From NCBI GenBank assembly GCA_001788795.1, contig MFXH01000008.1:13593-76981 (forward strand): DNA of 63,389 nucleotides. Direction: 5' to 3'. This DNA comes from Candidatus Peregrinibacteria bacterium RIFOXYA2_FULL_41_18 (GTDB lineage: Bacteria > Patescibacteriota > Gracilibacteria > UBA1369 > UBA12470). The position numbers and the translations under genes are program-made. Each line of letters opens with the position of its first letter. Positions within the stretch are counted from its first letter, which is position 1. The notes under the pieces are model-generated. The model was not told the DNA's origin and did no database searches. It worked only from the letters and a program-made list of their open reading frames with translations. Shown here in pieces: positions 1 through 9,543 of this stretch.

Positions 1-2
1 CG

Positions 3-1235
3 GCGGCATCCAAAGGAGGTCATTATTTTTTCTCCCTAGATATAGGGACCGAGTTTGTTAAGGCTTTGTTATGCGAATCGCGCGGTAAGACCGGAGCTGT
101 TTTGGGTGTTGGACGTCGCAGACAGAACCTCGGGGAGATGCAAAGCGGCGTCGTAACTGATATAGCTGGTGTTATCGAGAATTGTCGCGAAGCTATTTAT
201 GAGGCCGAAAAAATGGCCGGAGTTCATGCGGAACAGCTTATAATGGGTATTGCCGGAGAGCTTGTTAAGGGTGCAACTTCGACTATCAAATATACACGAA
301 GCGATCCTAGTGCGAAGATAAATCTCGAGGAGCTTAAGAATATAGTGCATAAAGTTCAATGGAAAGCGTTCGACAATGTTCGCGCACAATTGGCTTATGA
401 AAGCGGATACAACGAAATAGATGTTAAACTGGTGAATGCGGCGATTGTAGATGTTCGAATTGATGGATACAAAGTCTCAAACCCTGTCGGATTCCAAGGA
501 CGCGAAGTTATTATGAGCGTGTTCAACGCTTTTGCTCCACTCGTTCATTTTGGCGCGCTTCAAACCATTGCGGCCGAATTGGACATGGATCTGCTCGCGA
601 TTACCGCCGAACCTTATGCGGTTGCGCGATGCATGGGACATGAAGACGCAGGAAATTTCAGTGGAGTTTTTATAGATATCGGTGGCGGCACAACCGACAT
701 TGCTATTGTCAGAGATGGCGGAGTCGAAGGGACGAAAATGTTCACGCTTGGCGGAAGGACTTTTACAAAAAGACTCGCTCAAAGCTTGAATGTTTCATTT
801 CAAGAAGCTGAGGAAATCAAGCTTGCTTACTCAAACGATCAACTGGAAAAACAGTCGCATAAAATAGTCAAAGAAGCGATGACCAGCGACTGCGAAGTTT
901 GGCTTACAGGGGTCGCCTTGACGCTTAGCGAGTTTGTAAATGTAGATATTCTCCCCTCTCAAATATACCTGTGCGGAGGCGGATCGCATTTGCCTGAAAT
1001 AAAAGAGGCTCTCGACGGACGCGATTGGTATAAAAGCCTTCCTTTCGCCAGAAAACCGCAAGTCAGCTTCCTTAAACCTAAGAATGTCAGTAATATAATC
1101 GATGAAACAAAAAAACTAAAAGATTCACAGGACGTAACGCCGATGGCCATGGCTAATTTGGCCCTTGAGCTTGCCGGAGAAGAAAAAGTTCTTACAAAAC
1201 TTCTCAGGAAAGTTGTTAGGTTGATGCAGGTCTAA
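3..1235 (+). CDS. FtsA-like (SHS2/actin-fold) cell division ATPase, 5' truncated by window edge
   Basis: This is an actin-fold ATPase of the FtsA/PilM type, which normally acts at the inner face of the membrane in division or pilus assembly. A TTG at 66 could be read as a start, but the frame is open to the window edge, and the codons before it encode a conserved phosphate-1 motif (SLDIGTEFVKAL). The gene therefore begins outside the window. Other motifs are a phosphate-2/adenosine segment (FIDIGGGTTDIAIV, near residue 200 of the visible part) and a C-terminal LCGGGSHLPEI adenosine loop. The next gene follows after 41 bp and is probably co-transcribed. The exact role (FtsA or PilM paralogue) cannot be settled from this part. 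Confidence 0.85.
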   Translation, partial: AASKGGHYFFSLDIGTEFVKALLCESRGKTGAVLGVGRRRQNLGEMQSGVVTDIAGVIENCREAIYEAEKMAGVHAEQLIMGIAGELVKGATSTIKYTRSDPSAKINLEELKNIVHKVQWKAFDNVRAQLAYESGYNEIDVKLVNAAIVDVRIDGYKVSNPVGFQGREVIMSVFNAFAPLVHFGALQTIAAELDMDLLAITAEPYAVARCMGHEDAGNFSGVFIDIGGGTTDIAIVRDGGVEGTKMFTLGGRTFTKRLAQSLNVSFQEAEEIKLAYSNDQLEKQSHKIVKEAMTSDCEVWLTGVALTLSEFVNVDILPSQIYLCGGGSHLPEIKEALDGRDWYKSLPFARKPQVSFLKPKNVSNIIDETKKLKDSQDVTPMAMANLALELAGEEKVLTKLLRKVVRLMQV

Positions 1236-1276
1236 TAAGATTAAAGATAAGAGATAACAGATACGTATCAAAAATT

Positions 1277-3070
1277 ATGAAAGCAGAAGAAAACAAAAAT
1301 AAAAATCCGGAAGAAGCGCATGAGGAGCCTATTAAAAAGGTTTCCAAGAAAAAGGTTATTTACGTTGAGCTTGATGAAGAAATAACCTCTATTTATGACC
1401 GCGTGAAGAGACTTCAGATCGAGGATATGTATCTTGTCGTACCTGAGAGATCTGTGATCTTGCAGAGCGTTGTGAATTTGAAAATTTTGAGAAGAAAACT
1501 GTCCGAATTAGGCAAAAAGATTTTCATCATTACCACAGATCCCGTCGGCACCAAATTGGCGATTCAAGCCGGAATTAAGGTTTTTGATAAGATCGAAGAT
1601 AACAGCAAGGTGACTAAGGAAATCTTGAACCCTAAATTAAAAATACAGCCGATAAACGCTTCGGCGAACGAACTCGATTACGACTCCCCTTCCAGAATAC
1701 CGCAAAAGAAACTCTCGATTCTCGAATTGGTTAAGAGCGCAAAGGATGGGAAGAAAAGTTTCAGTTTCAAATCCTTGTGGGATGCTCGCAAAAAATACGC
1801 TAAGGCTATAAAAGATCGCAAACAATTTTCTTATGGCGGTCCGAATAAGAAAGCACTCACTACCCTCGTTATTGCGAGCGTTACTATGTTGCTGATTATT
1901 TTTTACGTTGCTCTTCCGGGGGCAACGGTTTATCTCACAGCCGAATCTAACGTATTGGAGGCAAGTGCAAATATTACATTGGCTGACGCCGATCTTAACA
2001 AGCTCGAACTCGATACGCACCCTTCTTATACAATAGCTTCTTATGAAGTTGAGGCGACTGTTTCTGTAAACGTCACTTATGATGCTACGGGTCAGTTGTT
2101 CAGCGGAGAAAATGCGACAGGCACAATCACTCTTACCAATGAAGCTGATTACAAGTGGGATTTGGTGGCTTTCACAAGGCTTCAAAGTCCCGATGGCATT
2201 GTTTTCAGAACACAGCAATTTGTTTCCATACCTGCCGCTACGGAAGCCGGCGCTTCAACGGTCGATGTCTATGTTATTGCGGATGAGAAAGATGCAAATG
2301 ATCAAGTTATCGGAGATCGCGGTAATCTGGCGGCAAATACTCATTTTATTCTGCCCGGGTTGAAAGAGAGCAGTCAAACTCTTCTGTATGGCACGAATGC
2401 GGCTCCTTTATCAGGAGGTAAAACCGTCGTTACCAAGTATGTTACCGCGGAAGATATTGAAGCTTCTTATTTGAGAGTAGAGTCTGAGTTAAACACGGCT
2501 ATTGAATCAACTCTCAACACCAAAGTTATCGAAATGAATTCCACTCAGGGAAGCGATGACTTGGTCTTACTTAAGGGGTATGGAGCTTTCGAAGCTGGAG
2601 AGCCTTATGTAACAACTCCATCTGTAAAAGACGGCGATCAGGTTGAGAACTTCCAAATATCCGGCACGATGAATGTCTCCGGAGTCGCTTACAATTCAAG
2701 CGAGCTTGTAAATATATTGAGAAATGAATTGAAGTTGCATAAAAGTCCGGAAAAACAACTTCAATCGATAGATGAAGGTTCTGTTTATTACGAAATAATA
2801 GATTTCGATGAATCTTCCGAAAAAATAAAAATCACCGCAACGATTAAAGGCGTAGAAGAGTATGTTCTAGATCCTGAAGAGGAGAGCGGTGCTCTTCTTA
2901 TAGAAAAAATCAAAGATCATGTAGCAGGAAAAACTATTGATGAAGCGAAAGATTATATCGAGAATTTACCTGAAATAAATAAGGTTGAAATCAAATCATG
3001 GCCAGTATGGGCTCCGACTATTCCGACCGTGAGAGAGAATATTAAGATAAAGGTTAGTGAGGAGGCATAA
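1277..3070 (+). CDS. Baseplate-J-like single-pass membrane protein
   Basis: The product has 597 residues. A charged cytosolic N-terminal region with a Rossmann-like pattern (residues about 25-110) is followed by a basic linker. One transmembrane helix lies at about residues 193-214 (TLVIASVTMLLIIFYVAL), and a long beta-rich extracytoplasmic part follows. The last 90 residues, with AGKTIDEAKDYIENLP and a closing KSWPVWAPTIP, match the baseplate-J-like proteins often found beside an FtsA/PilM-like gene in CPR genomes (recalled, not searched). It follows the FtsA-like gene by 41 bp. An envelope-assembly or pilus-related role is inference from the neighbour. Confidence 0.65.
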   Translation: MKAEENKNKNPEEAHEEPIKKVSKKKVIYVELDEEITSIYDRVKRLQIEDMYLVVPERSVILQSVVNLKILRRKLSELGKKIFIITTDPVGTKLAIQAGIKVFDKIEDNSKVTKEILNPKLKIQPINASANELDYDSPSRIPQKKLSILELVKSAKDGKKSFSFKSLWDARKKYAKAIKDRKQFSYGGPNKKALTTLVIASVTMLLIIFYVALPGATVYLTAESNVLEASANITLADADLNKLELDTHPSYTIASYEVEATVSVNVTYDATGQLFSGENATGTITLTNEADYKWDLVAFTRLQSPDGIVFRTQQFVSIPAATEAGASTVDVYVIADEKDANDQVIGDRGNLAANTHFILPGLKESSQTLLYGTNAAPLSGGKTVVTKYVTAEDIEASYLRVESELNTAIESTLNTKVIEMNSTQGSDDLVLLKGYGAFEAGEPYVTTPSVKDGDQVENFQISGTMNVSGVAYNSSELVNILRNELKLHKSPEKQLQSIDEGSVYYEIIDFDESSEKIKITATIKGVEEYVLDPEEESGALLIEKIKDHVAGKTIDEAKDYIENLPEINKVEIKSWPVWAPTIPTVRENIKIKVSEEA

Positions 3071-3119
3071 GGCAGAAGGCAGAAGGCAGAAGGCAGAAGG
3101 CAATAGGCAGAAGGCAGAA
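3071..3119 (+). repeat. GGCAGAA heptamer tandem repeat
   Basis: Seven consecutive 7-bp units begin directly after the stop codon at 3070. Six are GGCAGAA and the fifth is GGCAATA. Nothing coding is visible here. The repeat lies between the membrane protein gene and proS. Confidence 0.9.
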
Positions 3120-3176
3120 GGAATGGTAAAATGCTGGTGATTTTATTTTGTCTTTTATCCTTTAGCTTTTATCTTC

Positions 3177-4595
3177 ATGTCAAAAGTAACTCCGCAATCG
3201 CAAGATTTTTCCAAATGGTATCTCGATGTGGTTAAAGAAGCCGATATGGCAGATTATTCCAAGGTAAAAGGCTGCATGGTCATCAAGCCTTACGGATATG
3301 CTATTTGGGAAAACATTCAACAAGAGCTTAATCAACGAATCAAAGAAGCCGACGTTAAAAATGTTTACTTCCCTTTATTGATACCTGAGAGTTTTTTGAA
3401 TCGCGAGAAAGAGCATGTCGAAGGATTTGCTCCTGAATGTGCTGTTGTAACACATGGCGGCGGCAAGAAATTGACAGAGAACTTAGTTATACGTCCGACG
3501 TCTGAAACTATAATGTATGACACTTTTTCCGAGTGGATTCACTCTTATCGCGATTTGCCGCTCAAGATAAATCAATGGGCAAATGTTGTAAGATGGGAAA
3601 TGCGAACGCGTCCTTTTTTGCGTACAACTGAGTTTTTGTGGCAGGAAGGTCATACCGCTCATTCAGATAAAGCAGGTGCCGATACTGAAGCTCATCGCGC
3701 ACTTCAAATGTACAAGGATTTCGATCGTGAATTCCTAGCTCTCCCTGTACTAACAGGTGTAAAAAGCGATAAGGAAAAGTTTGCAGGTGCTCTATACACA
3801 TTAACAACAGAGGCTCTAGCAAGAGACGGAAAAGTCATTCAAGCCGGTACTTCACACAATCTTGGCACAACTTTTGCAAAGTCTTTCAATATCAAATATC
3901 AAGATGTGGATGGTGAATTAAAAGAGGTTTGGCAAACATCTTGGGGCGTTTCCACAAGACTTGTCGGCACTTTAATTGTCGTCCATGGTGACGAAAAAGG
4001 GCTCAGACTTCCTCCTAAAGTAGCACCTATCCAAATTGTGATTGTGCCTATTTATAAAACAGATGAAGAGCGTGATGCCGTATTGAAAGCTGCAAATCAA
4101 ATCAAAAACGATCTTAAAAGATTCCGCGTTCAAATCGACGAAAGGACAGGTGTGACTCCGGGATTCAAATTTGCAGAATGGGAAATAAAAGGTGTTCCTG
4201 CACGCATCGAAATCGGTCCTCGCGATCTTGCGAAAAGTGAATGTGTGATTGCCAGACGCGATACTGGCGAGAAGGTTTCTTATGAACAGTCTGAATTGTT
4301 TACCGCTATGCCTAAACTGCTTGATGAAATTCAGGAGAATTTATATCAACAAGCTCTTAAATTTCAACAGGACAATACTCGATCAGCTGACAACTATGAA
4401 GATTTCAAGAAAATCCTTGAAGAGAAAGGTGGGTTTATCATTTCCGGATGGTGCGGTAATGAAAAATGCGAATCAAAAATAAAAGATGAAACCAAGGCGA
4501 CTATAAGGGTAATTTCGGAAGAAAAACATTCTGGGAAGTGTCTAATGTGTGGAGAGAAGGCGGACAAGAAGGTTTATTTTGCGAAGGCGTACTAG
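3177..4595 (+). CDS. proS: Prolyl-tRNA synthetase, archaeal/eukaryote-type
   Basis: The enzyme charges tRNA-Pro with proline. At 472 residues it has the short architecture without the bacterial editing insert. Class II motif 2 is visible (WANVVRWEMRTRPFLRTTEF, near residue 140), as is the motif 3 region GVSTRLVGTLIVVHGDEKGL near residue 265. An anticodon-binding domain follows, and the C-terminal tail carries zinc-ligand pairs (CGNEKC and CLMCGEK), typical of the archaeal-type enzyme. The ATG at 3177 fits the family N-terminus (DFSKWYLDVVKEADMADY). The gene stands between two short tandem repeats. Confidence 0.95.
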   Translation: MSKVTPQSQDFSKWYLDVVKEADMADYSKVKGCMVIKPYGYAIWENIQQELNQRIKEADVKNVYFPLLIPESFLNREKEHVEGFAPECAVVTHGGGKKLTENLVIRPTSETIMYDTFSEWIHSYRDLPLKINQWANVVRWEMRTRPFLRTTEFLWQEGHTAHSDKAGADTEAHRALQMYKDFDREFLALPVLTGVKSDKEKFAGALYTLTTEALARDGKVIQAGTSHNLGTTFAKSFNIKYQDVDGELKEVWQTSWGVSTRLVGTLIVVHGDEKGLRLPPKVAPIQIVIVPIYKTDEERDAVLKAANQIKNDLKRFRVQIDERTGVTPGFKFAEWEIKGVPARIEIGPRDLAKSECVIARRDTGEKVSYEQSELFTAMPKLLDEIQENLYQQALKFQQDNTRSADNYEDFKKILEEKGGFIISGWCGNEKCESKIKDETKATIRVISEEKHSGKCLMCGEKADKKVYFAKAY

Positions 4596-4596
4596 G

Positions 4597-4639
4597 AAGA
4601 AGTAGAAGAAGTTGGAGAAGTGACATAGTGACGTAGTTG
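4597..4639 (+). repeat. GAAGT-rich repeat ending in a GTGACATA/GTGACGTA tandem
   Basis: The segment starts one base after the proS stop codon. It is made of GAAGTWGAAGAAG units followed by GTGACATA GTGACGTA GTTG. Nearly the same sequence follows the stop codon of the flavin reductase gene (44205-44245), and a shorter form crosses the end of the glycosyltransferase gene (14857-14880). Confidence 0.75.
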
Positions 4640-4659
4640 AAAATTTAAAATAAAAATAT

Positions 4660-6996
4660 ATGGGGAAAATTTCAAAAATACTTATTTGCATTTTTCTGTT
4701 CAGCTTTATCCCATACCGCGCTATGGCGACGGAATATGCGCCTGATGCAGCGGTTAGCGTTTCTCCAAGCAGTGGTTCTCTTGAAACGATTTTCGTATTT
4801 GATGCTTCCGAATCTGTAGATAGCAGAGGATTTCACAATACGCTTGAATACAGATGGAATTTCAATACAGGATCTTCCGACTGGACTGACTGGAGCAGTG
4901 ATTCGATTGTCACTCATCAATACTCCGAGGCCGGAACTATTAGCATAAAAGTAGAAGTAAGAGATGCCGATGGCTATACCGATTACGCATGGACTGAAGT
5001 AAAAGTCGATGAGGATATCCCATACGAAGCTGAGTTCACCGTCAATCCGGAAAAAGGTGATCTCGATACGGAATTCGCGTTCGATATAGACGTAACTACA
5101 AACATAACTATTCCATTATCCGAGTTTGAATACAGATGGGACTTCGACGGGGATGGCGAATATGATACAACTTCCTCAACTTCGGAAAATATGTCTCACT
5201 ATTACGGCACATCCGGAACTTATACCCCTATTCTCGAGATTACCGCACCTGACGGCACCGCTATGACGATCAGAGGTTATGAAACTGAAGATGCTTCAAG
5301 CGGAGGCAGTATTACAGTTTCCTCTTCTTATGACGACCCGAATGCATCTTTGAATTATTATCCTTCGAGTGGGAATGAAGACACCAGATTTTATTTCTCC
5401 GCAGAGGACTCTTTTGATACTGATGATTATTTCGATCTCGAATATAGATGGGATTACGAAGGCGATGGGCTTTGGGATACAGATTGGTCAAGCGAATCTG
5501 ATACAGATTGGAAATATTCAGTTGCCGGAGCGTACGAGCCTACGGTTCAAGTAAGAGATAGCGACGGAAATCTTGATCAAACAAGTATTAACATAACAAT
5601 CGGATCGGAAGGATTTGCGCCGGAGGCGAAATTTACAGTTAGTGTTGATAGCCGATTGGCGGATAAAGATGTCGGCACGACCGATACCGAATTCACTTTC
5701 AATGCCACAACTTCAAAAGACGAAGAGACCTCCGCCAGTGCTTTGCAGGTAAGATGGGATTATGAAGGTGACGGAGAATGGGATACGACTTTTTCAGATG
5801 ATACGAAGTACGCTTATCATACATATACCGAAGCCGCCGAATACATTCCTACTCTTGAAGTAATGGATTCCGATGGAAATGTTGCGACTTATGATTATGA
5901 GATAAGAGTTGTCGAGAATACTCCTCCGAATGCGACTTTTGATGTTGATCCCACCGAAGCTACTCCGGGGGTAGAATTCACTTTCGATGCAGGTTCTTGC
6001 TCCGATGATCAATACAAGTCAGCATATCTTGAAGTGAGATGGGATTATGAAGGTGATGGGACTTGGGACACGAATTTCTCCACCACAAAAAGTTCAAGAC
6101 ATTATTATGACGATTCGGGCACTTATGATGTCGTTGTGCAGGTGAAAGATCCTGAAGGACAAACCGCAGAAGCGAGTGAAGAAATTACCGTCTTATCGAA
6201 TACCGTTCCCGTTGCGGCATTTACAGTTTCTCCTGATAACGGAACTTATTCGACAGCTTTTGCTTTTGATGCGTCCTCTTCTTATGACGGACAGACAGAT
6301 TCCGCAAGTTTGTGGTACAGGTGGGATTTCGATTATAACGGCGACAGCGATATCACTTATGATACGAGTTGGACTCATACCAAGACCACTTCTCATTATT
6401 TTGATACTGATGAAGGCACCGGTGAAATTTCCGTTAGACTTGAAGTAAAAGATGAAGATGATGAAGTGGCGACTGCCGTTCAAACTGTTTCAATTCATTG
6501 GGCGTCTCCTTATCTCGAAGAGTTGAAAGATGCCGGAATAATGCGTGGATATTCAGGTGATATGAAACCCGATCAAAACATCACTCGCGCCGAGCTTTTA
6601 AAAATTGTTCTCGAAGGAGTCGATACGAATATGAACAGCATGACTTACAAAGGATATTTCACTGATGTTAAGAGCAGCGATTGGCATTGGAAATATGTGG
6701 AAAAAGCTTACGAGCTCGGAATAATAAGCGGATATACTGATGGAACTTTTCTGCCTAATCAAAATATAAATCGCGCCGAGGCCGTTAAAATAATTATCGG
6801 TGGATTCGGTGTTTTCACTGATGATAATTATGAAAAAGTTTTCGACGATGTTTCATCCGAAGATTGGTTCTTCCCGTACGTTATGGCAGCGTACGATAAT
6901 TCGTTCGTCAGTGGATATGAAGATGGAACTTTTGGACCTTCTAATAATATGACTCGTGGAGAGGCGGCAAAAGTCGTTTGGACTGCGATGGAGTGA
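4660..6996 (+). CDS. Secreted surface protein with six PKD domains and three SLH domains
   Basis: The product has 778 residues. A signal peptide covers about residues 1-23 (ending YRAMA). Six PKD-type immunoglobulin-like repeats follow at about residues 28-608; each has the YRWDxDGDGxWDT core and an xYxxxGxYxPxLEVxDxDG strand. Three SLH domains lie at about 612-655, 660-715 and 722-778 (ITRAELLKIV, INRAEAVKIII, MTRGEAAKVVW). SLH domains hold proteins on a pyruvylated cell wall polymer, so this is probably an S-layer or other surface protein. A CsaB-like pyruvyltransferase lies at 58288-59286. The gene is convergent with the next one, with 3 bp between their stops. Confidence 0.9.
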   Translation: MGKISKILICIFLFSFIPYRAMATEYAPDAAVSVSPSSGSLETIFVFDASESVDSRGFHNTLEYRWNFNTGSSDWTDWSSDSIVTHQYSEAGTISIKVEVRDADGYTDYAWTEVKVDEDIPYEAEFTVNPEKGDLDTEFAFDIDVTTNITIPLSEFEYRWDFDGDGEYDTTSSTSENMSHYYGTSGTYTPILEITAPDGTAMTIRGYETEDASSGGSITVSSSYDDPNASLNYYPSSGNEDTRFYFSAEDSFDTDDYFDLEYRWDYEGDGLWDTDWSSESDTDWKYSVAGAYEPTVQVRDSDGNLDQTSINITIGSEGFAPEAKFTVSVDSRLADKDVGTTDTEFTFNATTSKDEETSASALQVRWDYEGDGEWDTTFSDDTKYAYHTYTEAAEYIPTLEVMDSDGNVATYDYEIRVVENTPPNATFDVDPTEATPGVEFTFDAGSCSDDQYKSAYLEVRWDYEGDGTWDTNFSTTKSSRHYYDDSGTYDVVVQVKDPEGQTAEASEEITVLSNTVPVAAFTVSPDNGTYSTAFAFDASSSYDGQTDSASLWYRWDFDYNGDSDITYDTSWTHTKTTSHYFDTDEGTGEISVRLEVKDEDDEVATAVQTVSIHWASPYLEELKDAGIMRGYSGDMKPDQNITRAELLKIVLEGVDTNMNSMTYKGYFTDVKSSDWHWKYVEKAYELGIISGYTDGTFLPNQNINRAEAVKIIIGGFGVFTDDNYEKVFDDVSSEDWFFPYVMAAYDNSFVSGYEDGTFGPSNNMTRGEAAKVVWTAME

Positions 6997-6999
6997 TAG

Positions 7000-7671
7000 T
7001 TACAGCGGCATGTCCACCGAGCAAGTCGTGCTCGCTTCATGTTCACCGGTTTCGTCGCTATAAACCGTATTGAATACGCAATCTTTTACCAACGTGCTTC
7101 CTCCAGTCGATTTCAAAACGTAAACCGTTTCCCATCCGTTAGGACCGTCTCCCCCATTGCAAGAATAGACTAGGTCATCCCCAATATATCCACTCGTCTT
7201 GCAAACACCTATATCGCCCGATGCGTCATTATATTTTTCGTCTGTTACGAAATTTTTCTCATTATCGTATGTTCCTATGATGTTGTTATATTCAGAATTC
7301 CCATCAACGTATAATACGAACGATATTTTATCCAAATCCGGATTGTAACAAATTTCCGTACTCAAAATATCACCTTTTTCCTGCAATCCTTTCCAGTTCG
7401 ATCCGTTAAGAAATTCCAAGACCATTGTTTGAGCAGATGGAATAATTGCCAAATTATAAGTTTTTCTTATCTCTTCCTCGCTATCCGCACAGTAAAAAGA
7501 GTTCGCCAAAACATCTCCAAAACTTGCATAAACCGATACCATTTCGGTCTCTAAATTATTACGAATCTCCGTAATTTCAGAATTTTTCCATAAATAAACT
7601 CCCGATCCCGAAATTGCGGCAACGAGTAGAGATGTCATGATTACAAGAGTGATTGTTTTGTTTTTTGTCAT
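7000..7671 (-). CDS. Membrane-anchored or secreted hypothetical protein
   Basis: The product has 223 residues and I do not recognise a family. A hydrophobic N-terminal segment (residues 6-27, TITLVIMTSLLVAAIS) acts as signal anchor or signal peptide. The rest is acidic and polar with five cysteines outside the anchor, compatible with an extracytoplasmic domain with disulfides. The leader before the ATG is A-rich (TTTAACAAACAAAAA) and has no Shine-Dalgarno, like several other envelope genes here. Confidence 0.7.
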   Translation of the reverse strand: MTKNKTITLVIMTSLLVAAISGSGVYLWKNSEITEIRNNLETEMVSVYASFGDVLANSFYCADSEEEIRKTYNLAIIPSAQTMVLEFLNGSNWKGLQEKGDILSTEICYNPDLDKISFVLYVDGNSEYNNIIGTYDNEKNFVTDEKYNDASGDIGVCKTSGYIGDDLVYSCNGGDGPNGWETVYVLKSTGGSTLVKDCVFNTVYSDETGEHEASTTCSVDMPL

Positions 7672-7742
7672 TTTTTGTTTGTTAAATCGAATCCAATAAT
7701 AGACATAACCACCTATTTTGCAATTTTTTCATAGTTCGAGAG

Positions 7743-7771
7743 TTGCACTAGTGGCCGTTTCGTGGTACAAT
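7743..7771 (+). promoter_or_regulatory. Promoter for the 7801 gene
   Basis: TTGCAC (7743-7748), a 17-bp spacer and TACAAT (7766-7771). The ATG at 7801 follows an A-rich leader (TTTAAATCTAACCAAAATAA) without a Shine-Dalgarno. Confidence 0.6.
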
Positions 7772-7800
7772 AATACGATTTAAATCTAACCAAAATAAAA

Positions 7801-8961
7801 ATGAAGTTGCATCTAAACATTTCAAAAGTCCTTACGGGCTTTGTTGCAGGAGTCGTATTTATGGCTGCAGTAGGCACAACTTTTGCCGCCACAAGCACGG
7901 TTATACCGAATTTTACAGCCATGAAAATTGGAGACACTGCATTGGTTCCATCATCCGGTAATCTTGTAGTAAGCGGTACCGGAACCTTTGAGGGAGGTCT
8001 TCGTTCCACAGCCGGTGTTTTTACCAGTTATGTAAAAACAGGTACATTGGTGCCTTCCGCAAGTTCGATTTCACTTGTCGGGTCGTTGAGTGTTTCAGGC
8101 AGCACAACTGTCACAGGAGGGTTAACTGCAGGTACAATGGGATCTTTCTATACCGTTGTTGCCAATTGTGCGAGCGGTACTTGTCCGGCATATTCTTATA
8201 ATGCAGATTATAACTTGGTGAAAACATACTGTGCTACAGGTGATTATGCAGTCGCATGTTTGGATTCACCTGTTGGATTATATTATTCTCAAAGTTGGTC
8301 AAATGGAGGTGCCGAATGCGACACATTGAGCGAATCAGATCATATATATGCACAGGCAATATGTTTCAGCCCTGATGGCGGAACCGGTCAAACAGGTACT
8401 ACAAACATATCGAGCGGAACAATAACTTCTTCAGCTTTTACGAATAGCTTAAGAACATTAACCCTTGATGATATGGGCGTCTCTACCACTATAGACTCTC
8501 GTCTTACCGATGCCGTCACAACCGCAGTTGCTTCATATGATTTTTCCCCACAAATATCAACGGCTTTGGAAGCAAATACAGATTTCACTACGCTCAGAGC
8601 AGAGTTAGCGCAAGCGCAAACTGACATAGAAGAAGCTAAAGCATTTATGGGCACATTGCCTACAGATCAGGACGGACAACTTGATCTTGCGACTTACTTG
8701 GATGTTAACAGTTACGCGCAAATGACAGATCTCTCTACCGCATTGAGCAGCTATGTTAGAACTTCAACACTAACAACAGCCCTCTCGAGTTATGCTACAA
8801 GAGCCACTGTAACAGCGTTGAGCACTACGGTATCCGACATGTCAACAACTATAGAGACTGCATTCACTAGCGTAATAAATTCAATTAGCACATTGAATAC
8901 TGCAGTCGATGGATTGAGCTCTACATTCAGCCCAACCACTCTTCGATCTTTCTCATTCTAA
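7801..8961 (+). CDS. Secreted Ser/Thr-rich fibre-like protein
   Basis: The product has 386 residues. A signal peptide covers about residues 1-30 (ending TTFAA). The part that follows, rich in G, S and T (SGTGTFEGGL, SVSGSTTVTGGL), resembles the short beta repeats of tail-fibre-like surface proteins. A cysteine-containing domain lies at about 115-195. The C-terminal 180 residues are helical, with repeated heptad-like STALSSYxxxSTLTTALSSY units that suggest a trimeric coiled coil. An intrinsic terminator follows at 8986. The exact function is unknown; a surface fibre or adhesin is an inference from composition. Confidence 0.7.
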   Translation: MKLHLNISKVLTGFVAGVVFMAAVGTTFAATSTVIPNFTAMKIGDTALVPSSGNLVVSGTGTFEGGLRSTAGVFTSYVKTGTLVPSASSISLVGSLSVSGSTTVTGGLTAGTMGSFYTVVANCASGTCPAYSYNADYNLVKTYCATGDYAVACLDSPVGLYYSQSWSNGGAECDTLSESDHIYAQAICFSPDGGTGQTGTTNISSGTITSSAFTNSLRTLTLDDMGVSTTIDSRLTDAVTTAVASYDFSPQISTALEANTDFTTLRAELAQAQTDIEEAKAFMGTLPTDQDGQLDLATYLDVNSYAQMTDLSTALSSYVRTSTLTTALSSYATRATVTALSTTVSDMSTTIETAFTSVINSISTLNTAVDGLSSTFSPTTLRSFSF

Positions 8962-8985
8962 AGTATCTTCAAGTTCCAAATAAAG

Positions 8986-9029
8986 AAGCGCCCGACTACG
9001 ATTTGATAAAAAGGTCCGGCGCTTTTTTC
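8986..9029 (+). terminator. Intrinsic terminator after the fibre-like gene
   Basis: Arms AAGCGCC (8986-8992) and GGCGCTT (9018-9024) pair. GAC/GTC extends the stem across a C:C mismatch. The tail TTTTTTCTTTT follows. Confidence 0.8.
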
Positions 9030-9031
9030 TT

Positions 9032-9406
9032 TTATTCTTTCTCTACTTCCGCAACGCAGGTTTCCTGATCCGATACGTTCTCCAGTTCGCCACACATCCC
9101 TTTATCTTTTGTACTTACGGCTTCATCATAGATAAATTTCTGTTCGCAAGTCTTCTTAAGTTCTTCATCTTCGATATTTGAACAATCGCTGCTATTTGCC
9201 GACGAGTCTATAATTATTGATTCAAGCGTTGTTAAATCCTGTTCAATTTCAGGATTAGATGTTTCTTCAGACACCTCTCCGCTCTCAACATCAACCTCAA
9301 CGTCCCCTGCCGTAATGCCATCATCCGTATCTTCTAACGAGTCTTCTCCGCATCCGAAAGATCCCAGCAATAATGCGAGCGCAAGTATGCTTATTGTTTT
9401 TTTCAT
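9032..9406 (-). CDS. Small acidic lipoprotein
   Basis: The frame is open up to 9499, but the ATG at 9406 gives a lipoprotein signal (MKKTISILALALLLGSFGC) and follows the A-rich leader TTTAATAAAAATAAA. I therefore chose it, giving 124 residues. The lipobox SFGC is slightly atypical. The mature part is strongly acidic and Thr/Ser-rich, then contains four spaced cysteines (SDCSN, KTCEQ, GMCGE, ETCVA). I recognise no family. It is likely membrane-anchored and extracytoplasmic. Confidence 0.75.
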   Translation of the reverse strand: MKKTISILALALLLGSFGCGEDSLEDTDDGITAGDVEVDVESGEVSEETSNPEIEQDLTTLESIIIDSSANSSDCSNIEDEELKKTCEQKFIYDEAVSTKDKGMCGELENVSDQETCVAEVEKE

Positions 9407-9543
9407 TTTATTTTTATTAAATTTTATTGAGAACTCTTTTAATTTAATATGTTTTATGCAAAATTGAAAGAAGAAGCGGAGTTTTACTCCGCAAAACAAA
9501 CTAACAAAAAGCTTAAACTAGATTCTTAATCTGCTGCCTGCTG

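Noticed and set aside
66-1235. FtsA-like gene starting at TTG 66
   Set aside because: The upstream in-frame codons encode the conserved phosphate-1 motif, so the gene is cut by the window edge.
3071-3121. GGCAGAA repeats as a CRISPR array
   Set aside because: The units are 7 bp without spacers; no Cas gene is in the window.
6994-6998. TGA read as an amino acid (recoded genetic code)
   Set aside because: TGA ends several genes where the family end is reached (6996, 14872, 44206), and no conserved protein needs TGA read-through.
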